This document shows positions 1 to 8,178 of a DNA stretch of 64,000 bases, piece by piece (the stretch's first letter is position 1; each line of letters starts with the position of its first letter). A program made the position numbers and the translations under genes. Where the stretch lies: positions 1-64,000 of the forward strand of contig CAJTYG010000006.1 in NCBI GenBank assembly GCA_910584155.1. Direction: 5' to 3'. The notes under the pieces are model-generated. The model had not been told where the DNA came from and did not search any database. It saw only the letters and a program-made list of their open reading frames with translations. Source of the stretch: an uncultured Christensenella sp. Lineage in GTDB: Bacteria; Bacillota; Clostridia; Christensenellales; CAG-917.

Positions 1-54
1 GACCCGCGACTTTCACCTTGGCAAGGTGACACTCTACCACTGAGTCACTCCCGC
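1..54 (-). tRNA. tRNA-Gly(GCC), 3' end cut off by window edge
   Basis: Read on the minus strand, the acceptor strand GCGGGAG starts at 54, followed by a D arm, and the anticodon loop CTTGCCAAG gives anticodon GCC (glycine). The T arm begins GCGGGTC and is cut at base 1, so the last ~20 nt are outside the window. Confidence 0.93.
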
Positions 55-70
55 ATAAGATTGCTTTAAT

Positions 71-99
71 ACTATATCAAAACTTACTGCATTTTGCAA
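71..99 (-). promoter_or_regulatory. Predicted sigma-A promoter of tRNA-Gly
   Basis: On the minus strand TTGCAA (99-94), a 17-nt spacer and TATAGT (76-71) put the start of transcription about 10 nt before the tRNA. The -35 lies in one arm of an 11-bp inverted repeat (89-99 and 116-126) that follows ispA; that repeat has no T-run, so I do not call it a terminator. Confidence 0.6.
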
Positions 100-192
100 C
101 AACTTTTTGATTATTTTGCAAAATGCTGCGCTATGTTCTGTTTACTATACGCACACAAGCGCAATTTTGATACATCGGGGATAAAAAACGTT

Positions 193-981
193 TTAAGCCT
201 TTCTATGCCACAGCTCGTGAGCAAAGCTTATCAGGTCCTGCGAGCGCTCTAATTGCCCTGCCAAAAGGATAGCTTGCTCTGTATATTCGTCAAGCAGTGA
301 TTGGGCTTTATCTTTACCTATTACGCCGACTATCGAGACATCGTCGTCTAAAAGGTCATCTGCGAGCTGAAACGCCAACCCTATACACGTTGAAAACTCT
401 GTAACTATATCGAGCTTATCTGCATTTGCTCCTGCGCATACCGCACCTGCTCTGAATGAGCCTCTTATGAGCGCAGCAGTTTTTTTGTCGTACATATCGA
501 GCCACTGTTCCATAAATCTGCAGCCCGCAAGCTCTGCCGACTGTCCGTATACCATATCCATAGCGGCTTTTGCAATTTCGTATGCGGCTTCATTTTTGCT
601 TTTTAGCGCCTGATCCATAGCGAGCGTCAAAAGTCCGTCGCCGACGAGCAAAGCGGTGGCGCAGCCGAAGCGCTTATGCACGGAAGGTTTTCCTCTGCGC
701 ATATCGTCGTTGTCCATCTCGGGCATATCGTCGTGCACAAGCGAATAGCTGTGCACAAGCTCAACGGTAGCGGCAAGCGGAAGAATATCATCTATATCTG
801 CGTTGCCGCCTACAGAAAGCGCCCCGAAGTATACGCAAAGCGGACGGATACGTTTGCCTCCGTCCAAGCTTGCATAGCGCATTCCCTCGCCCGTCATCCC
901 CCCACAATCGGACAACAATTTTGAAAAATATTGCTCGAAGCTACGCAAAAAATCTTCTCTGCTTACATTACTTATCAACAT
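193..981 (-). CDS. ispA: Short-chain polyprenyl diphosphate synthase (farnesyl/geranylgeranyl type)
   Basis: It condenses isopentenyl diphosphate with allylic diphosphates to give the C15/C20 precursors of undecaprenyl phosphate and quinones in the cytoplasm. Visible motifs: GGKRIRP at residues 41-47, the first Asp-rich motif DDMPEMD at 84-90 with NDDMRRGKPS following, and the second Asp-rich region DDLLDDD at 208-214. It has 262 residues against roughly 290-300 usual; the shortening is mostly C-terminal. It is the last gene of the Asp23-nusB-xseA-xseB-ispA run, 54 bp after xseB, a classic Bacillota order. Chain length (C15 or C20) cannot be decided from sequence. Confidence 0.93.
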   Translation of the reverse strand: MLISNVSREDFLRSFEQYFSKLLSDCGGMTGEGMRYASLDGGKRIRPLCVYFGALSVGGNADIDDILPLAATVELVHSYSLVHDDMPEMDNDDMRRGKPSVHKRFGCATALLVGDGLLTLAMDQALKSKNEAAYEIAKAAMDMVYGQSAELAGCRFMEQWLDMYDKKTAALIRGSFRAGAVCAGANADKLDIVTEFSTCIGLAFQLADDLLDDDVSIVGVIGKDKAQSLLDEYTEQAILLAGQLERSQDLISFAHELWHRKA

Positions 982-1035
982 AAATTGATGTTTAATATAA
1001 AAATAATACTATATAAACTATCCGTTTTGAAAAAG

Positions 1036-1254
1036 TCAGTCTATATCAAACTTTTCCGTAAGGTTGTTTATATCGTCCACAAGTATAGACAGTTTTCCCT
1101 TTTCGGTCTTGAGCGTTTCGATACAGACCTTGCTAAGCTCGATACCACGCTCAAATGCTTTGACGGCCTCGTCAAGCGGAATGTCGCTTTCAAGCTTTTT
1201 GACTATGCCCTCGAGTTCGCCGAGCGCTTCCTCAAATTTTTTCATTTCTGCCAT
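1036..1254 (-). CDS. xseB: Exodeoxyribonuclease VII small subunit
   Basis: A 72-residue helical protein with the family pattern FEEALGELEGIVKKLESDI then LDEAVKAFERGIEL. Several copies bind one XseA to form the enzyme that degrades single-stranded DNA to oligonucleotides. The start is fixed by AAGGAG seven nucleotides upstream. It lies 12 bp after the xseA stop, so the two subunits are co-transcribed. Confidence 0.95.
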   Translation of the reverse strand: MAEMKKFEEALGELEGIVKKLESDIPLDEAVKAFERGIELSKVCIETLKTEKGKLSILVDDINNLTEKFDID

Positions 1255-1266
1255 ATACTTTTCTCC

Positions 1267-2478
1267 TTATTTGCTGCTATCAGAATTGCCGACAACGATC
1301 TCTTTTACCTCTGCTTTGATAGCGCCGTCGCCGCCTGTAGCGACTATACAGTCGCCGACCTTTAAGTCCTTTACGCTGCTTAATGTCCTATCGCCGAGCT
1401 GCAGACGGAAATATCCTCTCTTCAATGTTTTTAACGGGCTTAGCTTATCAAGTGCGTCGATAGCCTTTTCCGCTCTTGCGTCTGCGACGTCCATTTTGCG
1501 CAAAACGCAGACCTTTGCGTTTTGAATGAGCCTTTCCACCTTACGTTCTCTTGCGGCATAAAAAGAAGTGGCTACACTTTTGAGCCTGCCGAAGCACAGT
1601 TGAGCCTTACCGCTTGCGCTTTTGTATGCACGCACTGCATCCAAGCTGAGGCGGCGCATATTATACTTGACCGTGTCGACCATAGCATAATAATCATATG
1701 CGACCAACTCGCCTGCTGCGGTAGGTGTAGCCGCACGTGCGTCGGCAACAAAATCGCAAAGCGAAAAATCTGTTTCGTGCCCAACAGCCGACACGACAGG
1801 CGTCGACATATCGTAGACCGCCCGTACAAGCTCCTCATCATAAAACGGCGCAAGATCTTCAAGCGAGCCGCCGCCTCTTGCTATGATAATTACGTCGTAG
1901 CCAAGCAAGTCGACACGCCTTAGCACGCCTGCGATATCGTGTCCCGCACCCTCGCCCTGCACACGCACGTCTCTTAAAACTATGTTTATGACAGGATTTT
2001 TCTTGCGGATAGTGGTGACAATATCCCTTATGACCGCACCTGTTTTCGAGGTGACGACAAGCACGTTTTTGGCGTATTGCGGAATTGCCTTTTTATGCGC
2101 CTCGTCAAATATACCCTCCTGCTGAAGCTTTGCCTTTAAGCGCTCGAATTCCAAAAACAGCAGACCTTTGCCTATAGGTTGAATTGAACTCACCTGTAGC
2201 GACAGTCTGCCGCCCTTAACATAATAGTCGAGATTGCCTCGTACGATTACGCTTTCGCCGTCCTTTGGATTGTAGGTCTTTGCGCCGTAAAAGCATACGC
2301 AGGAAATCTGCGAATTTTTGTCCTTAAGAGTAAAATATGCGTGCGGACCGCTATATTTGAAGCCCGACACCTCGCCGAACACATCCAGCCCTTTAAAAAT
2401 GGGTGCGTCGATACACGCCTTTATCGTGGCGTTGACCTCCGTGACGGATAGGGTGTTTTCCATATTCAACTCTGACAT
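1267..2478 (-). CDS. xseA: Exodeoxyribonuclease VII large subunit
   Basis: Catalytic subunit of exonuclease VII. It has an N-terminal OB fold (about residues 10-100, with YFTLKDKNSQISCVCFYG) and the catalytic core with VTSKTGAVIRDI, the glycine-rich RGGGSLEDL, and GHETDFSLCDFVADARAATPTAA. The family usually has a Trp after EDL; here the sequence is EDLAPF. A methionine five codons in could also be the start; neither has a strong ribosome binding site, so translation may depend on coupling to nusB, whose stop is 41 bp upstream. Confidence 0.95.
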   Translation of the reverse strand: MSELNMENTLSVTEVNATIKACIDAPIFKGLDVFGEVSGFKYSGPHAYFTLKDKNSQISCVCFYGAKTYNPKDGESVIVRGNLDYYVKGGRLSLQVSSIQPIGKGLLFLEFERLKAKLQQEGIFDEAHKKAIPQYAKNVLVVTSKTGAVIRDIVTTIRKKNPVINIVLRDVRVQGEGAGHDIAGVLRRVDLLGYDVIIIARGGGSLEDLAPFYDEELVRAVYDMSTPVVSAVGHETDFSLCDFVADARAATPTAAGELVAYDYYAMVDTVKYNMRRLSLDAVRAYKSASGKAQLCFGRLKSVATSFYAARERKVERLIQNAKVCVLRKMDVADARAEKAIDALDKLSPLKTLKRGYFRLQLGDRTLSSVKDLKVGDCIVATGGDGAIKAEVKEIVVGNSDSSK

Positions 2479-2519
2479 AATTAAACGGATATAAAAATTA
2501 TTTCTTTAAGCAGAAAGCT

Positions 2520-2915
2520 CTATTCAATGCTCTTTGCTATCTTTGCAAGCACGCCGTTGATAAACGAGCCCGACTTTTCCGTGCCAAATTTTTTACCCAG
2601 TGAGACAGCCTCGTTTATGATGACTGCAACGGGCGCAGTCTTGTGCAAAAGCTCGTATGCGGCGACAAGCAGAATTGCGTAGTCGGGACGGTACACTCTT
2701 TCCAGCCTATAACCCGAAAGGTTGCTTGAAATGAGCGAATTCAACTGCTCGATTTCCTTTACGATGCCGTAATAAGTTTCGTTCACGTAGTTTTTGTCGT
2801 CCTCGTCAAGCGATTCGTCCAACAGCAAAAGCTCTCTTGTACCGTTGTTAGGCAAATCGTAAAAAGTGAACTCGAATACCAATTTAAATACGTCTTCTCT
2901 TGCAATTCTTCTCAT
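2520..2915 (-). CDS. nusB: Transcription antitermination protein NusB
   Basis: A 131-residue all-helical protein that joins NusE (S10) on boxA RNA for rRNA antitermination. It begins MRRIAREDVFKLVFEF, the usual RxxARExxxQxLxxxE-like start, and ends with the typical block on KTAPVAVIINEAVSLGKKFG and SGSFINGVLAKIA. It begins 2 bp after the Asp23-family gene stop, so translation is probably coupled. Confidence 0.95.
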   Translation of the reverse strand: MRRIAREDVFKLVFEFTFYDLPNNGTRELLLLDESLDEDDKNYVNETYYGIVKEIEQLNSLISSNLSGYRLERVYRPDYAILLVAAYELLHKTAPVAVIINEAVSLGKKFGTEKSGSFINGVLAKIAKSIE

Positions 2916-2917
2916 AA

Positions 2918-3232
2918 CTATTGATCAATACTCACGCTGATGACGTGCACGTTGACGGCGTGCACCTTATATTTTGTCGCACGCTCTATCTGCAGCTTGA
3001 CGTTTTCCTGCAAAGCGGCGACGGCAACGGGCACGGTATAGCCCTGCAAAATATTTACAAACATATCCACCGTGACTTTTTCGTTTGGCAAAAAGTACAC
3101 CGACACTGCATTGCGTGCCTTTTTTGCGCCGGGGAGGCTTACGCCTTCCACATCGCCGACGGCGTCGGACGCAAGCGACGATATGACCTTTGCAAAGGTG
3201 TCGAGATTTTTAGAATACGTCTGCTTTGCCAT
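2918..3232 (-). CDS. Asp23/Gls24 family protein (YqhY-like)
   Basis: A 104-residue Asp23/Gls24 protein. Family features include LASDAVGDVEGVSLPG near the N-terminus and VPVAVAALQENVKLQIERATKYKVHAVNVHV at the C-terminus. The position immediately before nusB matches B. subtilis yqhY, a protein linked to control of acetyl-CoA carboxylase; the acc genes are not next to it here, so that link is only by homology. GGAGG precedes the ATG. It is the first gene of this operon. Confidence 0.88.
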   Translation of the reverse strand: MAKQTYSKNLDTFAKVISSLASDAVGDVEGVSLPGAKKARNAVSVYFLPNEKVTVDMFVNILQGYTVPVAVAALQENVKLQIERATKYKVHAVNVHVISVSIDQ

Positions 3233-3262
3233 ATTTCCTCCAAAAGCTTAGCGGTTTATGGT

Positions 3263-3291
3263 ATTATAACACAGGCAAAAAATTATTTCAA
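3263..3291 (-). promoter_or_regulatory. Predicted sigma-A promoter of the Asp23-nusB-xseAB-ispA operon
   Basis: Minus strand: TTGAAA (3291-3286), 17-nt spacer, TATAAT (3268-3263), about 30 nt before the Asp23-family start codon. Confidence 0.7.
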
Positions 3292-3339
3292 TAAAAATAA
3301 CCGATTAGACTGCGCCGATATGATTTATTTTGAAAGACA

Positions 3340-3361
3340 AAAAGGCGGTTTCCCGCCCTTT
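3340..3361 (-). terminator. Rho-independent terminator after spoIIIAH
   Basis: Minus strand: a GC-rich stem (GGCGG/CCGCC with flanking AAA/TTT pairs, GAAA loop) followed by a T-run. It ends the spoIIIA operon before the next promoter. Confidence 0.75.
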
Positions 3362-3400
3362 CGTCAAACAAATATTTATGTCATGCGCGCAATGTTCTTA

Positions 3401-3907
3401 TCAAACGTAAGCTATGACCTTTACGTCATTGGGATCGCAAGCCATTTCGCTGACGACTGCCGCCTGAATTTGGTTTGCTTCCGCACCGCTCAATTCCGCT
3501 TTGCCCACGACAACGCTTATCACTCCGTCGCCTATCGTGACGATAGCGTCCTCAAAGCCCTTGCCTTTGATGGTGGTCTCAAGCGCATTTTCCTTTTCCA
3601 TACGCTTTATGAGCATCATTTTTTGAGCTTCTGCCTCAGTTTTTGCGCTCTCGGAGCTTGCCTCTGATTTTACGATAGCGTCAAGCCACAGAAATTCCGA
3701 CTCTCTCGTAGCGTCTCTGTCGCTGCGTGCCGCCGCAAAGAAGGTTTGAGTGACTGTTGGGCTGTTTACGTTATTGCCTGCGTTGTTTGCACTGCCCGTC
3801 AACTTGTCGTTTAACACAAAGTTGAGCACGCCCGTGGTGACCAACAGCACTACCATAACCGACAGCACGAGGATCTTTTTGGTTTTTGCCTTCATTTTTA
3901 TTTTCAT
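3401..3907 (-). CDS. spoIIIAH: Stage III sporulation protein AH
   Basis: Mother-cell half of the SpoIIIAH-SpoIIQ channel that spans the two membranes around the engulfed forespore. One N-terminal membrane segment (about residues 11-31) is followed by a linker and a C-terminal YscJ/FliF-like ring domain (GKGFEDAIVTIGDGVISVVV onward). At 168 residues it is shorter than the B. subtilis protein (about 218), mainly in the linker. AGGAGG precedes the start. Last gene of the operon, followed by a terminator. Confidence 0.93.
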   Translation of the reverse strand: MKIKMKAKTKKILVLSVMVVLLVTTGVLNFVLNDKLTGSANNAGNNVNSPTVTQTFFAAARSDRDATRESEFLWLDAIVKSEASSESAKTEAEAQKMMLIKRMEKENALETTIKGKGFEDAIVTIGDGVISVVVGKAELSGAEANQIQAAVVSEMACDPNDVKVIAYV

Positions 3908-3928
3908 ATATTCCTCCTATATGGTTTT

Positions 3929-4333
3929 TTATTTACGACTGTATACGTTTACTACGTTTCTGCTTACGCCCAAAGCGGTCGCCGTCGCCTCGAGAAGCCT
4001 CAGCCTCACCGTTATATCGTCCGCCCCGTCCGCTATGACAAGCACGCCCGTGATAGTGCCGTCCGCAGAGGTTATCATCGCTTCCACCTTGCCTGCACCG
4101 TCTATGTTGCTTAGTATCGCACTCAGTCTCTGTTCGTCCGACGTCATCACGCTGCCGACCGTTTGCGTGCTTCCTGCGCTCTTTGCCGCCGTCACAGTAG
4201 AATATATGATAAGTGCAACGGCAATTATGAATATCACTACGATAATTTGCAGGTTTTTTATTCCCTTAAGCTTTTTTATAAAGCCCTTAGCCTCAGTCTT
4301 TACGCTGTCCTTGCGCTCGTCGCTAACTTCCAT
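3929..4333 (-). CDS. spoIIIAG: Stage III sporulation protein AG
   Basis: A bitopic membrane protein (membrane segment about residues 29-47) whose extracellular domain builds the large ring of the mother cell-forespore channel. The C-terminal part, with DGTITGVLVIADGADDITVRLRL and ALGVSRNVVNVY, is typical. At 134 residues it is much shorter than the ~229-residue B. subtilis protein. GGAGAG precedes the ATG; 21 bp separate it from spoIIIAH. Confidence 0.9.
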   Translation of the reverse strand: MEVSDERKDSVKTEAKGFIKKLKGIKNLQIIVVIFIIAVALIIYSTVTAAKSAGSTQTVGSVMTSDEQRLSAILSNIDGAGKVEAMITSADGTITGVLVIADGADDITVRLRLLEATATALGVSRNVVNVYSRK

Positions 4334-4357
4334 ATAGCACTCTCCTTTAAATGATAT

Positions 4358-4819
4358 TTACAACAGCCTCACGGTTATGACATCCGCACTGCATTTAAAC
4401 CGCTCGCAAAGCAATATTTTAATATGCGCCGCAACGTCGTCCTCGACGTCGTGCTTAAAATTGAACACGCTCACCTCTATGCTGCCGAGCGTAAGCGGCG
4501 ACTTTTCGTCCATAGTAATTTTTACAGTAGTTTTATATCCGTTTTGCGCAAGCAGCTTTACTGCGTCGCTCTTTAAGCTGTCCGCATAAATTGCATAGGT
4601 GGTGTTCACATATTCCTCGTCAACCTGAAACTGCGAGGCGTCGTAGTCAAGCTTCCAATCCTTGTTGAGCAGATTAGGCAGAGGAGCTGCGATGACAAAC
4701 ACAATCAACAGCGAAAACGCACCCTTTACATACTTTGCGGTCTGCCCCTCGGGCAGCATTATTTCAAGCAGTATTCCAAGGCATATCACGCCCACAATAG
4801 ACATTATCCAAACGCCCAT
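4358..4819 (-). CDS. spoIIIAF: Stage III sporulation protein AF
   Basis: A 153-residue membrane protein with two N-terminal membrane segments (about residues 5-22 and 33-50, the latter with LLIVFVIAAPLPNLL) and a soluble C-terminal domain. Placement between spoIIIAE and spoIIIAG is the conserved order and supports the name more than sequence does. AGGAGG lies upstream of the start. Confidence 0.88.
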   Translation of the reverse strand: MGVWIMSIVGVICLGILLEIMLPEGQTAKYVKGAFSLLIVFVIAAPLPNLLNKDWKLDYDASQFQVDEEYVNTTYAIYADSLKSDAVKLLAQNGYKTTVKITMDEKSPLTLGSIEVSVFNFKHDVEDDVAAHIKILLCERFKCSADVITVRLL

Positions 4820-4827
4820 ACGCCCTC

Positions 4828-6087
4828 CTACAAGCCCATATTGCAGCTGCCGATAAGCAGCATAAGCAGTATGTAAAACAAAAACGAAATGCCTGCGAGC
4901 GCCGTGATGAGCAAATTCATATTGCCTGCCACCGTGTGCAACAAGCCCGACATACGTGTATCGCCTATGGGCTCGACTATAGCGGATGTGAGCCTCAATG
5001 TGAGCGTAAATATCACCACCTTTACAAGCGGAAACAGCACTACGCCTATCAGTATCACCGCTCCCGTATAGCCGACGGCGTTTTTTACGAGCACAAGCGA
5101 GGTGCTCAGAAGGTCAAAGCCGTCCGACAGATAGCCGCCAAGCACGGGCACATAGCTTGACAGCGCAAATTTTGCGACGTTGAAGCCGAATTTATCCACA
5201 ACTCCGCCCGTAATACCCTGCACTGTCAAAAAGGTGGCAAACAGCCCGAATACTATGCCTATCAGCCACGTGGACGCCGACTTTATCACCTTTGTGAGCT
5301 TGTCGAGCTTTACGTTTTTGGATATGTTTCCAACAACCGAAAACACTATCGTGGCTATAAAAGCAGGTACAATTACTGCTGTTATAAGCCTCATCATAAA
5401 ACCGCTGAGCACCGCCATAAGCGGCGTGTACGTAGCAACCGTCGTCGCACCGCCGAGCATACTTAAAAGCGTAAGCAGTATCGGGAATATAGCTTTTGCA
5501 AAGCCCGTCAGCAAGAGCACAGTGTCCGTCACCGTGCTTATCACGCTGCCTATGCCCGTCATAAGCACCACTATCACCGCACAGTAGCAGACGATGTGCA
5601 CCACCTCGGCAGTAGATGCGCCGCTCATTCCTATAGTAAGATTGCCGAGCATATTTTTCAGCAGGCATATCACGATTATAGTGATGAAGCTTGGCAGAAA
5701 GCCCGCAAAGTATTTTCCGAGCGTGCCCGCAAGCAGATTTAGCAGTCTGTCGAAAAAGTCGTTTGCCTGCCCGTTTACAAGCGCCTTTAAAGTAGCCTTG
5801 GCATCCGTGATATTCAAGGCGTTTTTTTCCTGCTCGCCGAGAGAGTCTATAAACTTTTGAAAATCGGACAAATCCAGCCTGTCAATAGCGTCGTTGACGG
5901 CTTCGGACAATTCCTTGCGCACCTCTTCCTCGCTCTTGCTTTCGTCTGCATACGCAACCTTATTGCACAGCATATCGCAGACAAAAACGGCAAGCAGCAC
6001 GGCGAGCACCGCTATGAGCGCAAGCACGGTCTTTACCCTTTTATGCGGCTTTGGCAAACTGAAAAGAGGCTTATTTAAACATCTCAT
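4828..6087 (-). CDS. spoIIIAE: Stage III sporulation protein AE
   Basis: A 419-residue polytopic membrane protein, the largest of the operon, thought to form the membrane core of the channel apparatus, with an export-like N-terminal segment (about residues 20-40). Family signature regions include FFDRLLNLLAGTLGKYF, AGFLPSFITIIVICLLKNM and ALAGISFLFYILLMLLIG. Its ATG overlaps the spoIIIAD stop by 4 bp (translational coupling), and the stop is 8 bp before spoIIIAF. Confidence 0.95.
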   Translation of the reverse strand: MRCLNKPLFSLPKPHKRVKTVLALIAVLAVLLAVFVCDMLCNKVAYADESKSEEEVRKELSEAVNDAIDRLDLSDFQKFIDSLGEQEKNALNITDAKATLKALVNGQANDFFDRLLNLLAGTLGKYFAGFLPSFITIIVICLLKNMLGNLTIGMSGASTAEVVHIVCYCAVIVVLMTGIGSVISTVTDTVLLLTGFAKAIFPILLTLLSMLGGATTVATYTPLMAVLSGFMMRLITAVIVPAFIATIVFSVVGNISKNVKLDKLTKVIKSASTWLIGIVFGLFATFLTVQGITGGVVDKFGFNVAKFALSSYVPVLGGYLSDGFDLLSTSLVLVKNAVGYTGAVILIGVVLFPLVKVVIFTLTLRLTSAIVEPIGDTRMSGLLHTVAGNMNLLITALAGISFLFYILLMLLIGSCNMGL

Positions 6088-6479
6088 ACGTTCACCAAAG
6101 CGGACACAACGTCTACAAGCGCCGTTACTATAGAAATGCTCATCAAAAATATCACTATTTTCCCGCCGAATTGCAGCTTTTGCGCAATGGAACCGCAGCC
6201 TGCGTCCGTTGCGACCGACGATGAGTATTCCGTAAGATAGCCTATGCCTATAATTTTTAGCACGGCAGTGAAAATTCCGTCATCTATCCCGCTCTTTTGC
6301 ACAATTCCGTCAAATGCGAGTATGACGTTTTGCAGCGCCGACAGCATAGTGATGACCATAACTACGCCCGTAGCAATGGTTGCAAACACGGCAAACTCCG
6401 GCTTTGCGGTCTTAAGCAGCGAGACCACTATGACGCCGATGATAGCAATTCCGACCAACTTGAAAATCATAGCCGTCAA
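6084..6479 (-). CDS. spoIIIAD: Stage III sporulation protein AD
   Basis: A 131-residue hydrophobic protein with about four membrane helices (for example residues 4-21 and 29-48). SpoIIIAD and SpoIIIAC belong to one family and are proposed to be FliQ-like components of the spore channel. Overlaps both neighbours by 4 bp, so stoichiometry is probably set by coupling. Confidence 0.92.
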   Translation of the reverse strand: MTAMIFKLVGIAIIGVIVVSLLKTAKPEFAVFATIATGVVMVITMLSALQNVILAFDGIVQKSGIDDGIFTAVLKIIGIGYLTEYSSSVATDAGCGSIAQKLQFGGKIVIFLMSISIVTALVDVVSALVNV

Positions 6480-6679
6480 TATAGCGACAGTATGGATTTG
6501 AGGGTGTCAAACAGTCCGCCGAGCATATCTATGACAAGCACCGCAACTATTATCAGGCCTGCAAGCGTGGCAAAGGTAGCGATCTCGTCCCTGTCGCTTT
6601 TTTTGAGTATCACGCACACGATCGCCGTAAGCAGCCCTATGCCTGCAATTTTTAAGATTATATCCGTATTCATTGTCAC
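6476..6679 (-). CDS. spoIIIAC: Stage III sporulation protein AC
   Basis: A 67-residue protein with two membrane helices, containing ILKIAGIGLLTAIVCVILKKSDRDE and EIATFATLAGLIIV, the usual SpoIIIAC pattern. It begins 1 bp after the spoIIIAB stop and overlaps spoIIIAD by 4 bp. Confidence 0.93.
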   Translation of the reverse strand: MTMNTDIILKIAGIGLLTAIVCVILKKSDRDEIATFATLAGLIIVAVLVIDMLGGLFDTLKSILSLY

Positions 6680-6680
6680 C

Positions 6681-7187
6681 TCACGCCAAAATCAACATTA
6701 TCGCTATGCCGAGCAAAGCGCACAGCTTAAAAAACATTCCCCCAAGCTTTTTGCTTTCTTCCTCGCACTTATTTCGCTTTTTCTCAAAAATATCCCTGTA
6801 GTATTCCACAAACGAAAGCTGATCGTTTAGGGCGCTTTTGCCGTCGCCGCAAAAAAAGGATATGACCTCTTTTTTTTCATCGCTCTTAAGCTTTGAAATA
6901 TTTACGTTTTCGAGCACGTAATCAAAGCTTTTGCCCTGTTTTTTGAGGTCTATGCACTCGCTAAGCACCTTTTCAAACTCCCCCTTTCGCCCTGCTGTAA
7001 AGCGGCTTGCTATGTCGGGTATGGGGGTTTTGTTCAGCGTAAGCTCGCTTGACATAGCCTGCACATATTCGCAGGCGGACTTGTAGAAAACCGCCCTGTC
7101 ACGGTAACGCCTTTTTATGAGCAAGCCGATATAACAGCAGATGAGCGCAAGCAGTCCGCCTGCAATAAGTCGCAATATATCGCTCAT
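6681..7187 (-). CDS. spoIIIAB: Stage III sporulation protein AB
   Basis: A 168-residue protein with membrane helices at both ends (about residues 5-24 and 149-167) and a helical middle, distantly like GspF of type II secretion. The GKSALNDQLSFVEYYRDIFE region is typical. Overlaps spoIIIAA by 4 bp. Confidence 0.9.
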   Translation of the reverse strand: MSDILRLIAGGLLALICCYIGLLIKRRYRDRAVFYKSACEYVQAMSSELTLNKTPIPDIASRFTAGRKGEFEKVLSECIDLKKQGKSFDYVLENVNISKLKSDEKKEVISFFCGDGKSALNDQLSFVEYYRDIFEKKRNKCEEESKKLGGMFFKLCALLGIAIMLILA

Positions 7188-8050
7188 AAGCGCAAAATCT
7201 CCTTCACGCTGCCTACAGGGTGCTTTTCAAGCACCACCGCCACATCAAAAACGTCCGTCAACTTTTTATATACGGAGTTTTCTATCGCAGCCACGCTGTC
7301 GCCGTGCACGGACGCTATCACATTCACGCCGCAGCGTATAATGTCGCAAACAGCGCTTATCTCATCGTCCCTGAAAAGCTCGTCGGTGATGAGCACGTCT
7401 GGGTTCATCGCCCTGATACAGTTTTCATAAGCAACGGTCTTAGGCACGCCGCTTATGACTTCGGCGTCGCCTATATCGAGGCTCGGTACCCCATTTGAAA
7501 CGCAGGCAAGCTCATAGCGCTCGTCTATCAGCACTACGTTTTTATTTGCGGATATGATGCGTGCAAGCTCTCTTAGCGCCGTGGTCTTTCCTCCCGACGG
7601 GGGCGAAATTATCAGCGTATTTTTTACGGCGAGCGTATCTTTATCGTATATTTCCTGCAAAAATGCGTCCGCTGCGGTGTATATCTGATGTGGCACACGT
7701 ATCGTGAGATAGGATACGTTTTTAAGGTTTATCAGCCTGCCCCTGTCCGATACGCCCTCGCCGCCCACGCCTATGCGCAGGCGCTTGGACGGTACGTAGC
7801 CCTTTATCATCTCGTCGCTGACGGAATACGGCGACAGATTTGTCGCACGCAAAATAATGCCGTCAATATCCTCCTTTGTGACGATATATGCTCCGCCCGC
7901 AAGACGGGGATATATGCGAGGCTCGTTTTTTGACGTTGTCATAAGCAGCAGCCTTCTTCCGACACGCAGTCTTATTTCGGTGAGTTTCTCCACCTTTACG
8001 CTGTCGGCAATTACCCTTGCAAGCACGCCTGTGATCAATCCGTCAAACAT
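7184..8050 (-). CDS. spoIIIAA: Stage III sporulation protein AA, secretion-type ATPase
   Basis: A VirB11/GspE-like ATPase proposed to power the mother cell-forespore channel. N-terminal domain up to about residue 130, including EIRLRVGRRLLL at 25-36; Walker A SPPSGGKTT at 149-157; Walker B VVLIDER at 172-178. The start fits the family N-terminus, but there is no ribosome binding site: the ATG lies 5 nt after a sigma-E-like -10 element, so the mRNA may be leaderless. First of eight tightly packed genes, the full spoIIIA set. Confidence 0.95.
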   Translation of the reverse strand: MFDGLITGVLARVIADSVKVEKLTEIRLRVGRRLLLMTTSKNEPRIYPRLAGGAYIVTKEDIDGIILRATNLSPYSVSDEMIKGYVPSKRLRIGVGGEGVSDRGRLINLKNVSYLTIRVPHQIYTAADAFLQEIYDKDTLAVKNTLIISPPSGGKTTALRELARIISANKNVVLIDERYELACVSNGVPSLDIGDAEVISGVPKTVAYENCIRAMNPDVLITDELFRDDEISAVCDIIRCGVNVIASVHGDSVAAIENSVYKKLTDVFDVAVVLEKHPVGSVKEILRL

Positions 8051-8055
8051 ATTAG

Positions 8056-8085
8056 ACTATATGAAAACGCCTCTTCGCATATCGC
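8056..8085 (-). promoter_or_regulatory. Sigma-E-like promoter of spoIIIA, leaderless geometry
   Basis: Minus strand: GCGATATG (8085-8078), 14 nt, CATATAGT (8063-8056), 5 nt, then the spoIIIAA ATG. The elements resemble the Bacillus sigma-E consensus (ATATT-type -35, CATACAnT -10). Two other genes in this window have the same spacing. spoIIIA is a known sigma-E operon in B. subtilis. Confidence 0.6.
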
Positions 8086-8093
8086 AAAGAGGC
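8069..8093 (-). repeat. 25-nt hairpin overlapping the spoIIIA promoter
   Basis: GCCTCTT/AAGAGGC extends through wobble pairs to an 11-bp stem with a 3-nt loop; on the minus strand GTTTTC follows. It could be a second, weak terminator for the upstream kinase-like gene. It overlaps the sigma-E-like -35, so terminator and promoter may share the sequence. Confidence 0.55.
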
Positions 8094-8136
8094 AAAATAA
8101 GACAAAATCTGTGTTTATAAATTATCTGAAATAAAA

Positions 8137-8172
8137 GACGGCAAAAGCATTTATCTTGCCTTTGCCGCCGTC
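8137..8172 (-). terminator. Terminator after the kinase-like gene
   Basis: Minus strand: GACGGC/GCCGTC outer stem with inner AAAGGCA/TGCTTTT pairing, followed by TTTTATTTC, beginning 6 nt after the stop codon of the gene at 8179-8931. Confidence 0.7.
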
Positions 8173-8178
8173 GGATTT

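Noticed and set aside
5192..5668. 158-codon minus-strand open frame
   Set aside because: Lies inside spoIIIAE on the same strand in another frame; no start signals.
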